A DNA stretch of 60,686 nucleotides from an uncultured Collinsella sp. (GTDB lineage: Bacteria; Actinomycetota; Coriobacteriia; Coriobacteriales; Coriobacteriaceae): assembly GCA_958405565.1 (NCBI GenBank), contig CATYEN010000009.1, positions 1 through 60,686 of the forward strand. The letters run 5' to 3'. Position numbers and translations under genes: made by a program. Below are positions 34,054 to 41,393 of this stretch, piece by piece. A model generated the notes under the pieces. The model had not been told where the DNA came from, ran no database searches, and worked only from the letters and a program-made list of their open reading frames with translations. Position 1 is the first letter of the stretch. Every line of letters begins with the position of its first letter.

Positions 34054-35250
34054 CTACCTCCCTCCAAAGAATGGGTTTACCTGCTCTTTCGCAGGCTTGT
34101 ACATGCGCAGTGTTGCCACGCCGTAACGGAGCGCGTCGCAGCTGTGGTCCTCGACCTTGACAGGCCTGTCGCCGTCCGCCTTGGCGTCCCAGCAGTAGCC
34201 GCCGAGCTCGCCTATCAGCCCTGTGCAGGCGTCGGAGATGCGCACCGTGCCGTTGCCCAGGCACACCCCCGTCTCTCGTATGCCGTCCGCGACGTCGTTG
34301 CGCCCCTTCTTGGTCTTGAACCCGGCCTGCCGCATCGCGGCGATGAAGCTCGTGGCGCTCGGGTCGATGATGAACGTGGGCGGCTTGCCCAGCCCGCGCA
34401 CGAAGTCGGCCATGTCGGCTACGTAGTCGGCGTCCGTCTTCTGGTGCCCCGTGTCGCGGCCCGAGTAGCGGTACTCGTCCACCGCGTGCCACACCTTGCC
34501 GTCAAACGCCCACAGCAGCGCCGCGAAGGCGTTCTGCGTTCCGTAGTCGCAGGAGACCGCGTACTTGACGGCGCCGCCCGCATATCGGCTCTCGAGCGCA
34601 CCCTCCCACTCGGGGTAGACCAGGCCCTCGGCCAGCGTCCACTTGCCCAAGATGTAGCGGTCGTAGTACACGCCGCTGCCGTAGTCCTTGATGAGGGCTT
34701 CGATGACATCCGGTGCCAGCGCACCGTCCCAGATCGTGTAGTCCTGCCTGTAGATGTCGCTGTCGCCGTCGAGGAACCGCTTGAACCAGTGGTTGGGGCT
34801 GTCGGGGTTGCAGGTGCCGTCGAAGCGGCTATGCTCGCAGCGCAGGCGGCTCTTGAGCATCTGGAACACGTCTTCGCTCCACGTGGCGACCTCGTCGCCG
34901 TAGACCCACTCGAACGTGGCGCCCTGAATCTTGGATACGCTTGTCTTCTTATCCGCCCCGAGGCAGTAGACCTTGCGACCGAAAATCTGAGCCGTGTTGT
35001 CCCGCCCGATCTGGCTGACGACGTCTTCGCTGTAAAGTGAGCGCATCGGCTCGAGGATGTTGCGCTCGAGCGTCGAGCGGGTATTCCCGATCATCACCGC
35101 CAGCCCCTCGCCCCTCATGGCGAGAAGCCTCTGCGGTATGGTCACGGCTATGTCGACGTAGCTCTTGCCCGAGCCCGTCGCCCCGCACTTCACGTTGTAG
35201 CGGTGCGTGCAGTTGGCGAGGTACTCGCGCTGCATCCTCGTGAGCGGCAT
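34054..35250 (-). CDS. terL: Terminase large subunit
   Basis: 398 residues. The N-terminal ATPase has Walker A GATGSGKS near residue 24 and Walker B with VYGDE near 117. The C-terminal RNase H-like nuclease has SCDYGTQNAF, FIIDPSA and DHSCDALRYG. It cuts and pumps phage DNA into the head through the portal. It starts 3 bp after terS. Confidence 0.95.
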   Translation of the reverse strand: MPLTRMQREYLANCTHRYNVKCGATGSGKSYVDIAVTIPQRLLAMRGEGLAVMIGNTRSTLERNILEPMRSLYSEDVVSQIGRDNTAQIFGRKVYCLGADKKTSVSKIQGATFEWVYGDEVATWSEDVFQMLKSRLRCEHSRFDGTCNPDSPNHWFKRFLDGDSDIYRQDYTIWDGALAPDVIEALIKDYGSGVYYDRYILGKWTLAEGLVYPEWEGALESRYAGGAVKYAVSCDYGTQNAFAALLWAFDGKVWHAVDEYRYSGRDTGHQKTDADYVADMADFVRGLGKPPTFIIDPSATSFIAAMRQAGFKTKKGRNDVADGIRETGVCLGNGTVRISDACTGLIGELGGYCWDAKADGDRPVKVEDHSCDALRYGVATLRMYKPAKEQVNPFFGGR

Positions 35251-35253
35251 CGG

Positions 35254-35679
35254 CTACTCGTCCCCGCCGATTGAGGACGGCACGGACAGCACCAGCTCCT
35301 TGGCGGCCTTGAGTACCGCCGTGTCGGTGGTATCCATGATGCGCTGCGCCTTGGCGTACTCCTGCGGGTACTTGCGCTCCAAAAGCCACGCCGCCGCCTG
35401 CCAGCTGTCGCCGCTCGCGTCCATGATGCGGCCCACGAGCGTCGCCTTGCGCTCGACCTCGGCCTTTTTTAGAACGTGACACAGTTGACGCTGATTGTCT
35501 GTTCTGGGGTGGTTGATCCAGCGGCTGTATGTCTCGCGTGCGACCCCGAGATACGCGGCGATGTCCCTGTCGGTCATTCCGGCACGGCACAGGCGGACGG
35601 CATCCTCGATGCCCTCCTTGGTCAGTTTTTCACGCCCTTTTCCCGCCACAAAATCACATTTCCGCTGGTAGATAGCCAT
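35254..35679 (-). CDS. terS: Terminase small subunit
   Basis: 141 residues with a helix-turn-helix near the N-terminus (MTDRDIAAYLGVARETYSRW) for DNA recognition and a helical oligomerisation part. A longer frame opens at 35,739 inside the inverted repeat; the ATG at 35,679 lacks a clear ribosome-binding site, so the start is uncertain. A 48-bp inverted repeat lies 24 bp upstream and could be its target. Confidence 0.85.
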   Translation of the reverse strand: MAIYQRKCDFVAGKGREKLTKEGIEDAVRLCRAGMTDRDIAAYLGVARETYSRWINHPRTDNQRQLCHVLKKAEVERKATLVGRIMDASGDSWQAAAWLLERKYPQEYAKAQRIMDTTDTAVLKAAKELVLSVPSSIGGDE

Positions 35680-35702
35680 ATGGAAACGCGAACGTTCCCA
35701 CC

Positions 35703-35750
35703 TTTTTACGCACGTGGGCAAGCGCGTGCGTTTGCCCACGAGCGTAAAAA
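35703..35750. repeat. 48-bp inverted repeat upstream of terS (candidate packaging or late-operator site)
   Basis: Two 19-nt arms (TTTTTACGC-A-CGTGGGCAA and its partner) pair at 18 of 19 positions, with one A-A mismatch and a 10-nt spacer. No T run follows either arm in the transcript direction, so it is not a terminator. Its place ahead of terS fits a terminase recognition site or a regulator site for the late promoter. Confidence 0.75.
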
Positions 35751-35763
35751 GGGGGTAACGTTT

Positions 35764-35797
35764 AAAGAAAAGGCCCCAGTTTCCCGGGGCCTTTCGG
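35764..35797 (-). terminator. Terminator at the end of the early operon
   Basis: On the minus strand ggcccc-gggaaact-ggggcc is followed by TTTTCTTT. It separates the early genes from the late genes. Confidence 0.88.
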
Positions 35798-35843
35798 CTA
35801 CTCGACCTTGGTCGATTTGATTCTGATTACCTCGGCCAGCCTC

Positions 35844-36275
35844 TCAAGCGTCTCCGTCCAGCTTCTGCCGTCTGTGCGCGGCCTGTCGTATGCGGTTGCT
35901 CTCCGCCTCTTCCTCGAGCCGCCTCTTCCGCTCCGCCAGATAGCACCCCTTGCACAGCCTCCACTTCTTCGCCTGCGCCGACGTGTCGAACACGGGCCGC
36001 GCGTCGCACACGATGCACAGCCCATCCGTTCCGGTCGAAAAGCGCCCGTACCGCTGCCGCGCGTGCCTCACTGCGCTCGGCGTCACCCTGAGATCCGCCG
36101 CGAGCTCCGCCGCCGTCCGCTCCGGGTGCGCCTGCATCCGCCTTATCATCTCGTCCGTCCACAGTACGTAAGAGGAGCGCCCCTTGCGCAGCGCCCACTC
36201 CCTCGCCAAAGGATGATGTGTTGACTTTGTAGATGGGCCTTTTGGCCCATCTCCTACAGGTGGCCTACACGCCAT
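35844..36275 (-). CDS. Helix-turn-helix plus zinc-ribbon protein, possible late regulator
   Basis: 143 residues from the ATG at 36,275, which has AGGGGG upstream (other starts exist up to 36,374). A helix-turn-helix (RTAAELAADLRVTPSAVRHAR) near residue 65 is followed by two CxxC pairs (CIVC, CKGC) that would bind zinc. As the last early gene, next to the late genes, it could switch on late transcription. This is inference from position. Confidence 0.65.
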   Translation of the reverse strand: MACRPPVGDGPKGPSTKSTHHPLAREWALRKGRSSYVLWTDEMIRRMQAHPERTAAELAADLRVTPSAVRHARQRYGRFSTGTDGLCIVCDARPVFDTSAQAKKWRLCKGCYLAERKRRLEEEAESNRIRQAAHRRQKLDGDA

Positions 36276-36334
36276 TCGCATACCCCCTCGCGCTCGGTTT
36301 GCTTCGGCTACCATACCAAGCGCCGGGGACCACC

Positions 36335-36739
36335 TCACGCACGGCGCCCGATTATCGCCCCGCACTTCGGGCAATGGACGGCCTCATACGCCAGCATGTC
36401 CCCAAAGCCGATATGTTCCCAGATCTGTCCATCCCATCCGCAGTCGGAGCAGTGGAAGTAGCCGTCGACCATCCGCTTGCCCGGGATGAACGGATCCTGC
36501 TTGTGCTCGACAAGGTCGAGGCACGTCGGGCGGTCGATTAGGTCTGCCAATCTCTGCCACGCATCGGTCCCGCAGTTGTCCAAATCGCAAAGCGCATCGT
36601 AGTGGCCGAAAAGCATCGTGCTCACCTTCATGCACCGGCTGCAGTCGAGCTCCGTTTTCCGGTTCTCGACAAAGCACAAGCACGTACCTGAGCGCAGGAA
36701 ATCGACGGCCTCGCGGCGCTCTTCATCGCTAATCCTCAT
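36335..36739 (-). CDS. Cys-rich hypothetical protein
   Basis: 134 residues, starting MRISDEERREAVDFLR. It has scattered Cys pairs (CLCF, CSRC) and a C-terminal CSDC...CPKC zinc-ribbon-like pair. Overlaps the preceding gene by 11 bp. Function unknown. Confidence 0.65.
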   Translation of the reverse strand: MRISDEERREAVDFLRSGTCLCFVENRKTELDCSRCMKVSTMLFGHYDALCDLDNCGTDAWQRLADLIDRPTCLDLVEHKQDPFIPGKRMVDGYFHCSDCGWDGQIWEHIGFGDMLAYEAVHCPKCGAIIGRRA

Positions 36740-37055
36740 ACAGCACCTCAAGCCCGTACGCGACGGCGGCATCATGCTCGATGCGGCATCCACGTGCGTT
36801 CTCCCAGCCTTTGCAGAAGTAGGCCGCATGGCACAGGCTCATGTTCTCAAGAGATTTCGCGAGATAGCAGAGCGGGACCTGCACCACGCCGCGCTCCTCC
36901 ATGGCCTCGTCGCTGTACCACTCGTCAGTGAACAGGGTGTTTACGAACTCGTAGCCCATCTCGCGCAGCTTGGCGTGCGCCTTGTCCCTCGCCTCCGCGA
37001 TCTCATCGTCTGTCTTGCCGGCCATGGGCTGAGAAATCATCGCGCGCTTAGTCAT
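36729..37055 (-). CDS. DUF4406-like protein
   Basis: 108 residues. The opening MISQPMAGKTDDEI, ARDKAH and the closing AYFCKGWENARGCRIEHDAAVAYG fit the DUF4406 family, related to nucleoside 2-deoxyribosyltransferases. Such genes are frequent in phage early regions; a role in nucleotide salvage is possible but unproven. Confidence 0.75.
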   Translation of the reverse strand: MTKRAMISQPMAGKTDDEIAEARDKAHAKLREMGYEFVNTLFTDEWYSDEAMEERGVVQVPLCYLAKSLENMSLCHAAYFCKGWENARGCRIEHDAAVAYGLEVLYED

Positions 37056-37290
37056 TTGTCATCATCCTCTCGTCGAAACCATCTGCGGCCATAGCTTCCT
37101 CTATGCGTTTCTCGACACAGCTCGCGATGTTCTTCTCCCAGATGGCAAGGTCGCTCATCGTCCGCCTGTGTCCGTTCTTGACGGCCTCCTTGAACTGGAT
37201 GATGTGCAGGAGTTGGGCCAGCGACGGGTCGTCCCCTATGCCGTGCTCCTCTGCACGCTTCTCCAGCTCGACATAATCGGAAAAGTTCAT
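37048..37290 (-). CDS. Small helical phage protein
   Basis: 80 residues, acidic and helical (ELEKRAEEHGIGDDP, HIIQFKEAVKNGHRR). It overlaps its neighbours by a few bases on each side, which supports it being real. No family recognised. Confidence 0.6.
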   Translation of the reverse strand: MNFSDYVELEKRAEEHGIGDDPSLAQLLHIIQFKEAVKNGHRRTMSDLAIWEKNIASCVEKRIEEAMAADGFDERMMTND

Positions 37291-37472
37291 CTGTCGTCAA
37301 CCTCCGCTCCACATCGTCTCTTGTACGCCTCGCACTTGACGACAACACTCGACGTGACCTTACTGGTGATCCCGCACGAGTACCCGATTGCCACGGGAAA
37401 GCCGTACACGCATGTCGCGCAGGCGCTCTTGAGGTGCTCGACCATGCGGTCGTACTCTTCCTCCGCCGTCAT
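37287..37472 (-). CDS. Small Cys-containing phage protein
   Basis: 61 residues with five Cys (SACATC, GYSCG, KCEAYKRRC), possibly metal-binding. ATGA overlap with the next gene. Function unknown. Confidence 0.58.
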   Translation of the reverse strand: MTAEEEYDRMVEHLKSACATCVYGFPVAIGYSCGITSKVTSSVVVKCEAYKRRCGAEVDDR

Positions 37473-37693
37473 GACTCCACCTCTATCACGAGTTCGCGTA
37501 CGTCTATACCGGTCTTATCGGCAATGGAGAACAGAATCTTCAGCGAAATGCTCTTACGACCGTTCAGCAGCTCGCTGAAATATGAAGTCGAGATGCCGAG
37601 CGTCTTGGCGAAATCGCCTTGCGTGAGATCGTGGTCAATCAGATAGTGCTGGACGGCCTTCCTGTTGAGCACGTAGTCAGTTGTCGCCCTCAT
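37469..37693 (-). CDS. XRE-type helix-turn-helix regulator
   Basis: 74 residues, almost entirely an HTH domain (LTQGDFAKTLGISTSYFSELLNGRKSIS). AAAGGG lies 7 nt before the ATG at 37,693. It lies in the middle of the early operon and may tune early transcription. Confidence 0.75.
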   Translation of the reverse strand: MRATTDYVLNRKAVQHYLIDHDLTQGDFAKTLGISTSYFSELLNGRKSISLKILFSIADKTGIDVRELVIEVES

Positions 37694-37868
37694 AGCTCGC
37701 CCTTTCATTCCATAGATCTGCGGCGAACTCCTCGGCGTACTCTAGGTCCGTCCGTGCGCCGCATCCCAAGCAGCTCACGTAGAAGGTGCGCAGACCTTGA
37801 TACTTGCCCTGCTGCATCTCAGCATCGCCACCGCAGAACGGACAGGGCTTCAGCTCGATTTCGTCCAT
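37677..37868 (-). CDS. Lar-like restriction-alleviation-family protein
   Basis: 63 residues. LKPCPFCGGDAEM, then SCLGCGARTDLEY and AADLWNERA match the Lar_restr_allev zinc-ribbon family. Rac Lar modulates type I restriction; whether this protein does so is not shown by sequence. Confidence 0.75.
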   Translation of the reverse strand: MDEIELKPCPFCGGDAEMQQGKYQGLRTFYVSCLGCGARTDLEYAEEFAADLWNERASYEGDN

Positions 37869-38125
37869 CAGTCCTCACCACCTGTCCATGCGTACTGGCT
37901 AAATAGATCTTCTGGTGCGTCGATGGTCACTGTTTCAGCGTTTACGGTCACAACGTCGCCCGATTCGAGCAGCACGACCGCGACCGGGTGCGCGATTTGC
38001 CCGGCGGGAAATCCCCCGATTAGGGGCGATGCGTCATGCGTCCACGCTTTTTGGTAGAAACCGACAAGCAGCGCTTTCGTCTTCTCTCCGGGCACTTCGG
38101 AAATGAAGCAGGGCGTCATGTTCAT
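37868..38125 (-). CDS. Conserved-type phage early protein, unknown
   Basis: 85 residues with a beta-rich centre (KALLVGFYQKAWTH, HPVAVVLLESGDVVTVNAETVTI). Overlaps both neighbours by stop-start coupling. No function assigned. Confidence 0.6.
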   Translation of the reverse strand: MNMTPCFISEVPGEKTKALLVGFYQKAWTHDASPLIGGFPAGQIAHPVAVVLLESGDVVTVNAETVTIDAPEDLFSQYAWTGGED

Positions 38126-38532
38126 CAGCTCTCACCCCTCAGCTTGCGGATACGGGATGCAATGTCGCGCATGGCAATTCGAGCGCAGCCGTCCTCGCCA
38201 CCGGGGCACGATGTACAGCTATCTTCGTCTTTGTCTCTGTGGAAGTAGGCGCAAGCCTCGTAATACCGCGCGTCACCTGCCTCGCTCAAGTCCTCAAGCA
38301 GCCTCTCCCAAGTGTCGGGCTGTGTGAGGTGCATGTCCTTCGGCTTGAAGCTGTTGTAGTCAATGTTGCCTTCGTACGCGGCTTTAATCGTCCATCCGGT
38401 TCTCTGATTCTCAACCGACGTTCTGGAGAGAAACTCCTTCACGCTTACCTTTGTTCCGCACCTGTCGTACAGAACCTCAGTGTCCAGCGGAATCTCGCGT
38501 CCCTCGGCATCTTTCGGCAATTCGATATTCAT
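38125..38532 (-). CDS. Hypothetical protein with C-terminal Cys cluster
   Basis: 135 residues from MNIELPKDAEGREIPLD, which is a common opening for phage proteins of unknown role. A Cys cluster (CTSCPGGEDGC) near the end may bind metal. Coupled to both neighbours. Confidence 0.62.
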   Translation of the reverse strand: MNIELPKDAEGREIPLDTEVLYDRCGTKVSVKEFLSRTSVENQRTGWTIKAAYEGNIDYNSFKPKDMHLTQPDTWERLLEDLSEAGDARYYEACAYFHRDKDEDSCTSCPGGEDGCARIAMRDIASRIRKLRGES

Positions 38533-38834
38533 AGCCCAAACTCCTCGTAGTCGCGGCACTCGCCGCACTCGTCCTCGCAATACAGCAGGTTCTCCATGAG
38601 CCACGCCACGGCCCACTTCGCCAGGCGCCAGAACCCTTCCTTGCGGTCAGGCGCCTCTGCGTCGTAGGCGCGCTCGAACCCGAGGTGGCAGTAGCCGTAG
38701 TCGACGTGGATGTCGCTGCCGCAGAAGTGCCTGCAGTTCCCGCACATCCTAGGCTCGCAGGCCCCGCCGAAGTGGCGCTCGATGGCGGCGTCGGTCACTC
38801 CCATCGGGTAGCCGCCGACCCTCGAGTCACTCAT
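38529..38834 (-). CDS. Cys-rich hypothetical protein
   Basis: 101 residues with CGNCRHFCG and CEDECGEC motifs, likely zinc-binding. The N-terminal part contains the segment IERHFGGACEPRMC. Several genes in this stretch share this Cys-rich style. Confidence 0.62.
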   Translation of the reverse strand: MSDSRVGGYPMGVTDAAIERHFGGACEPRMCGNCRHFCGSDIHVDYGYCHLGFERAYDAEAPDRKEGFWRLAKWAVAWLMENLLYCEDECGECRDYEEFGL

Positions 38835-39135
38835 CGCACTCCACCGCCCCCGTGCTCTCGTCGAGCAGGTCGATGGCATCCCCGACGGTCGCCTCGATGC
38901 TCGTCAGCTGGCGGCGCAGGTTCTGCACGAGGTTCGCGTCGGCGACCTCCGCCCTTCCCGCCTCGTAGGCGCGCTCGATCATGTCGGTCACCGCGACCTG
39001 CATCGCCGTGTCGTTGTAGCCGCGCCTGACGCGATACTTCCCCAGGTAGGCATGCGCCCTGTCCTGCGGCCTGCACTCGCGGTCGAAATGGAACACCTCG
39101 ACCGCGTCGGCCTTGATCTGCTCCAAAGTCTCCAT
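38827..39135 (-). CDS. Helical phage early protein
   Basis: 102 residues: METLEQIKADAVEVFHFDREC, RRGYNDTAMQVAVTDMIERAYEAG, and an acidic end. No family recognised. Stop-start overlap with neighbours. Confidence 0.6.
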   Translation of the reverse strand: METLEQIKADAVEVFHFDRECRPQDRAHAYLGKYRVRRGYNDTAMQVAVTDMIERAYEAGRAEVADANLVQNLRRQLTSIEATVGDAIDLLDESTGAVECDE

Positions 39136-39368
39136 CAGATTCGTCTCCCCTCAGCCAGCGCCGCGCGCATGGCGTTGACCTCTCGGCCCGACTCGCTCCT
39201 CGTTCCGAGGTACACGTCCACGGGCCGCTTGCTCTCGTTCCTGTGCGCCACGTTCTCGCACCAGCCGCAGCAGTACCGCTGGCGGGCGCCCCTCGCGCGG
39301 AACCGCCTGCCGCACTGACGGCACACGAGCACGTTGCCCCCTCGCATGTCCCACGACTCAGCCCTCAT
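39135..39368 (-). CDS. Zinc-finger-like small protein
   Basis: 77 residues with CRQCGRRF and CCGWC spaced as a treble-clef or zinc-knuckle, plus an Arg-rich centre. Probably nucleic-acid binding. Confidence 0.6.
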   Translation of the reverse strand: MRAESWDMRGGNVLVCRQCGRRFRARGARQRYCCGWCENVAHRNESKRPVDVYLGTRSESGREVNAMRAALAEGRRI

Positions 39369-39600
39369 GTCGCGCCTCCCAGTAGTTGCACCTCGCGAGC
39401 CCCTGCGTGGCGTGCACGAAATCGGGGCACCGCATGCACGTGTACCGCTTGCGGCCCTCGCCGGACGCCGTCATGACCGCCTCGCTCACGGCGCAGAACC
39501 CGCACGTCTCGCAGCGGGCGCTGCGCGGCCCGTCGTCGTAGATGCTCACAGACCCCTTCGTTCTGCCCATGTTCTCGCTCCTCTCGTCGTCCAAGCTCAT
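39358..39600 (-). CDS. Cys-rich hypothetical protein
   Basis: 80 residues from the ATG at 39,600 (AGGAGG 5 nt upstream). Contains CETCGFCAV and CMRCPDF, a probable zinc-binding site. ATGA overlap with the replication gene. Confidence 0.62.
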   Translation of the reverse strand: MSLDDERSENMGRTKGSVSIYDDGPRSARCETCGFCAVSEAVMTASGEGRKRYTCMRCPDFVHATQGLARCNYWEARHEG

Positions 39601-40469
39601 GACGCCCTCCTCTCGCATGCAGCCCTCGCGTCCAGCAGACGCCGCGCGTCCTGGTACGCCTTGAGCGCCACCGGGTCGGCGGTCGTCCCCCTCGGGGCCT
39701 TCACCTTCGCCGGGTCGATGCCCGGATATTCCTCACGCCACCTGCGCTCGAGCTCCGCCCTCGTCTGCTCGGGCGTCCTCGTCGGCTTGAACGTGGCGGC
39801 CTCGACCTCCGAGGCGGTTTGCTTGCCCCTCGCCCAGTCGTCGGCGTCTATGCGCTTCTGGCGCCGGGACCAGTCGAGCGCGAGGGCGCCCCAGTTGCTC
39901 ACCGGCTGGCCGTTGCCCCTGACCCATCCCTGAGACTCGAAGTGGGCCCAGAAGGCATCCGGGTCGCCGCTCAGGCAGTTGGCTCCGAAGTAACCGCGGG
40001 CCTCGTCGAGGGTCGGCGGCTCGAACTCGGGCGGCGCGGCGGGGGCATCGCCCCCATCACAGGACAGCTCAACACAATCCAGTTCAGGACAGGACAGGAC
40101 AGGGTAGGTTAGGTTAGGGTTTTCACTTTCCGAAACCTGCGTTTCGGGTTTGTCGGAAACTGGTTTCCCGTTTGAAAAACCTAGGTTTTCACTTTCCGAA
40201 ACCTGCGTTTCGGGTTTGTCGGAAACTGGTTTCTTGCGCGGGCGGCCGCCCTTGCCGCCCCTGCCGCGCGCGTCCTTGGAGTTGTCGATGGCGTTCTTCA
40301 TCGCCTTGAAGACGCGGCGGAGGTGCTTCGGAAGGTCGGCCTCGACGCCGTGCAGCCCGTACATCATGATCGCGTCGGCGAGCATCGCGCGGTCGCGCAG
40401 GTCCTCGGGGTCGCTCGCGTCGAAGTCGTCGTAGACCTCGGCGAAGCTGTCGAACACGGTGAAGGCCAT
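39597..40469 (-). CDS. Phage replication protein (DUF6291/DnaD-like), with internal peptide repeat
   Basis: 290 residues. The first 70 residues (FDSFAEVYDDF, MYGLHGVEADLP) followed by a basic Gly/Arg linker resemble DUF6291-type replication initiators. Residues about 70-115 are two tandem copies of a unit containing KPVSDKPETQVSESEN. The C-terminal 150 residues (LDEARGYFGANCLSGDPDAFWAH, WSRRQKRID) are shared by phage primosome-type proteins. The DNA after the repeat also has short GGACA and GGTTA tandem runs (around 40,088-40,120). Role in replication start is inferred. Confidence 0.68.
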   Translation of the reverse strand: MAFTVFDSFAEVYDDFDASDPEDLRDRAMLADAIMMYGLHGVEADLPKHLRRVFKAMKNAIDNSKDARGRGGKGGRPRKKPVSDKPETQVSESENLGFSNGKPVSDKPETQVSESENPNLTYPVLSCPELDCVELSCDGGDAPAAPPEFEPPTLDEARGYFGANCLSGDPDAFWAHFESQGWVRGNGQPVSNWGALALDWSRRQKRIDADDWARGKQTASEVEAATFKPTRTPEQTRAELERRWREEYPGIDPAKVKAPRGTTADPVALKAYQDARRLLDARAACERRAS

Positions 40470-40579
40470 CAGAACCACCCCCAGAGAAGCGAAGAGAAGA
40501 ACAGGAAACCCGCGGAGAAGGAGGCGGCGAACAGGGCCGCCTCCCAGTGGTCGCGGATGATGTCGGGTACGTGCCTCAT
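40469..40579 (-). CDS. 36-residue membrane peptide
   Basis: MRHVPDIIRDHWEAALF... with one hydrophobic helix (ALFAASFSAGFLFFSSLLW). Its TGA overlaps the start of the replication gene and its ATG abuts the end of ssb, so it is probably translated. Function unknown. Confidence 0.55.
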   Translation of the reverse strand: MRHVPDIIRDHWEAALFAASFSAGFLFFSSLLWGWF

Positions 40580-41055
40580 CAGAACGGCACGTCCTCGTCG
40601 TAGAACTCGGACTGCGGGACCGCGGCGTAGGCCTGCTGGGCGCTCCACTGCGGCGCGGCCTGCGCCTGTGGCTGCACGGGCACCGTGTTCGCGAGGCTCT
40701 GCTGCGGCTGGGCCTGCGTCTGCCCCTCACGGCGCACCATGACCTCGATCTCGTCGACGATAACCTCGAGCTTCGAGCGCTTCTGGCCGTCGCGCTCCCA
40801 AGAGCTGTAGCGCAGCTTGCCCTCGATGGCGACCTTCATCCCCTTGGCGAGGAATCGCCCCACGGCCTCGGCGCGGTTGCCGAACATCGTGCAGTCGACG
40901 AAGTTGGGGTAGTCCTCCCACTCGCCGGTCTGCGCGTTGCGGCGGCGGTCGTTTACCGCCACGCCAAAGGACAGGGCCTGCGTGCCGCCGGCGGTGGCGC
41001 GAAGCTCGGGGTCGCGGGTGAGGTTGCCGCTGATGTTCACTCGGTTGATGCTCAC
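40579..41055 (-). CDS. ssb: Single-stranded DNA-binding protein
   Basis: 158 residues from a GTG start (GGAGG upstream, GTGA overlap). OB-fold motifs INRVNISGNLTRDPELR, FVDCTMFGNRAEAVGRFLAKG and SSWERDGQKRSK are clear. A Gln-rich linker and the acidic tip EDVPF that binds partner proteins follow. Confidence 0.96.
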   Translation of the reverse strand: MSINRVNISGNLTRDPELRATAGGTQALSFGVAVNDRRRNAQTGEWEDYPNFVDCTMFGNRAEAVGRFLAKGMKVAIEGKLRYSSWERDGQKRSKLEVIVDEIEVMVRREGQTQAQPQQSLANTVPVQPQAQAAPQWSAQQAYAAVPQSEFYDEDVPF

Positions 41056-41390
41056 TGCCCGTCCTCCTTTGCGGTCATGCAGCCCTTGATGGCATCGACG
41101 AGGCGCGGCCCCTGCATGTAGCCCAGGCCGCTCACGCGGCGGCCGTCGCGGATATGGCACACCTCGACGATCTTCTGCGCCGTGACCGGGCCGATGCCCG
41201 GGAATGAGCGGGCGAACTCCTCGACCTTGAGCCTCTGCGCGATGGGCGCCTCGATGGCGACCTCGGGCGGGATGTTCCCCGCCTTGCACGCCGCCTTGAA
41301 CGCGGCGCGCTCGCGGCGCGTGTGGACGGCCCTCGCCATCGCCTCCTTGCGCTGCTCCGGCGTTCGGGTCGGCGGCAGGTTCTTCTCCAT
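41052..41390 (-). CDS. Phage-encoded actinobacterial-type integration host factor (mIHF-like)
   Basis: 112 residues. The basic N-terminal helix (RTPEQRKEAMARAVHTRRERAAFK) and the helix-two-turn-helix part (FARSFPGIGPVTAQKIVEVC ... RRVSGLG) match actinobacterial mIHF, which bends DNA. It sits between ssb and the recombination genes. It may serve phage replication or integration instead of relying on host factor. Confidence 0.82.
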   Translation of the reverse strand: MEKNLPPTRTPEQRKEAMARAVHTRRERAAFKAACKAGNIPPEVAIEAPIAQRLKVEEFARSFPGIGPVTAQKIVEVCHIRDGRRVSGLGYMQGPRLVDAIKGCMTAKEDGQ

Positions 41391-41393
41391 GTC

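Noticed and set aside
35798..35890. Short minus-strand coding-like end (TLERLAEVIRIKSTKVE) beyond the HTH/zinc-ribbon gene
   Set aside because: No start codon or ribosome-binding site in frame; would need a frameshift for which I see no slippery site.
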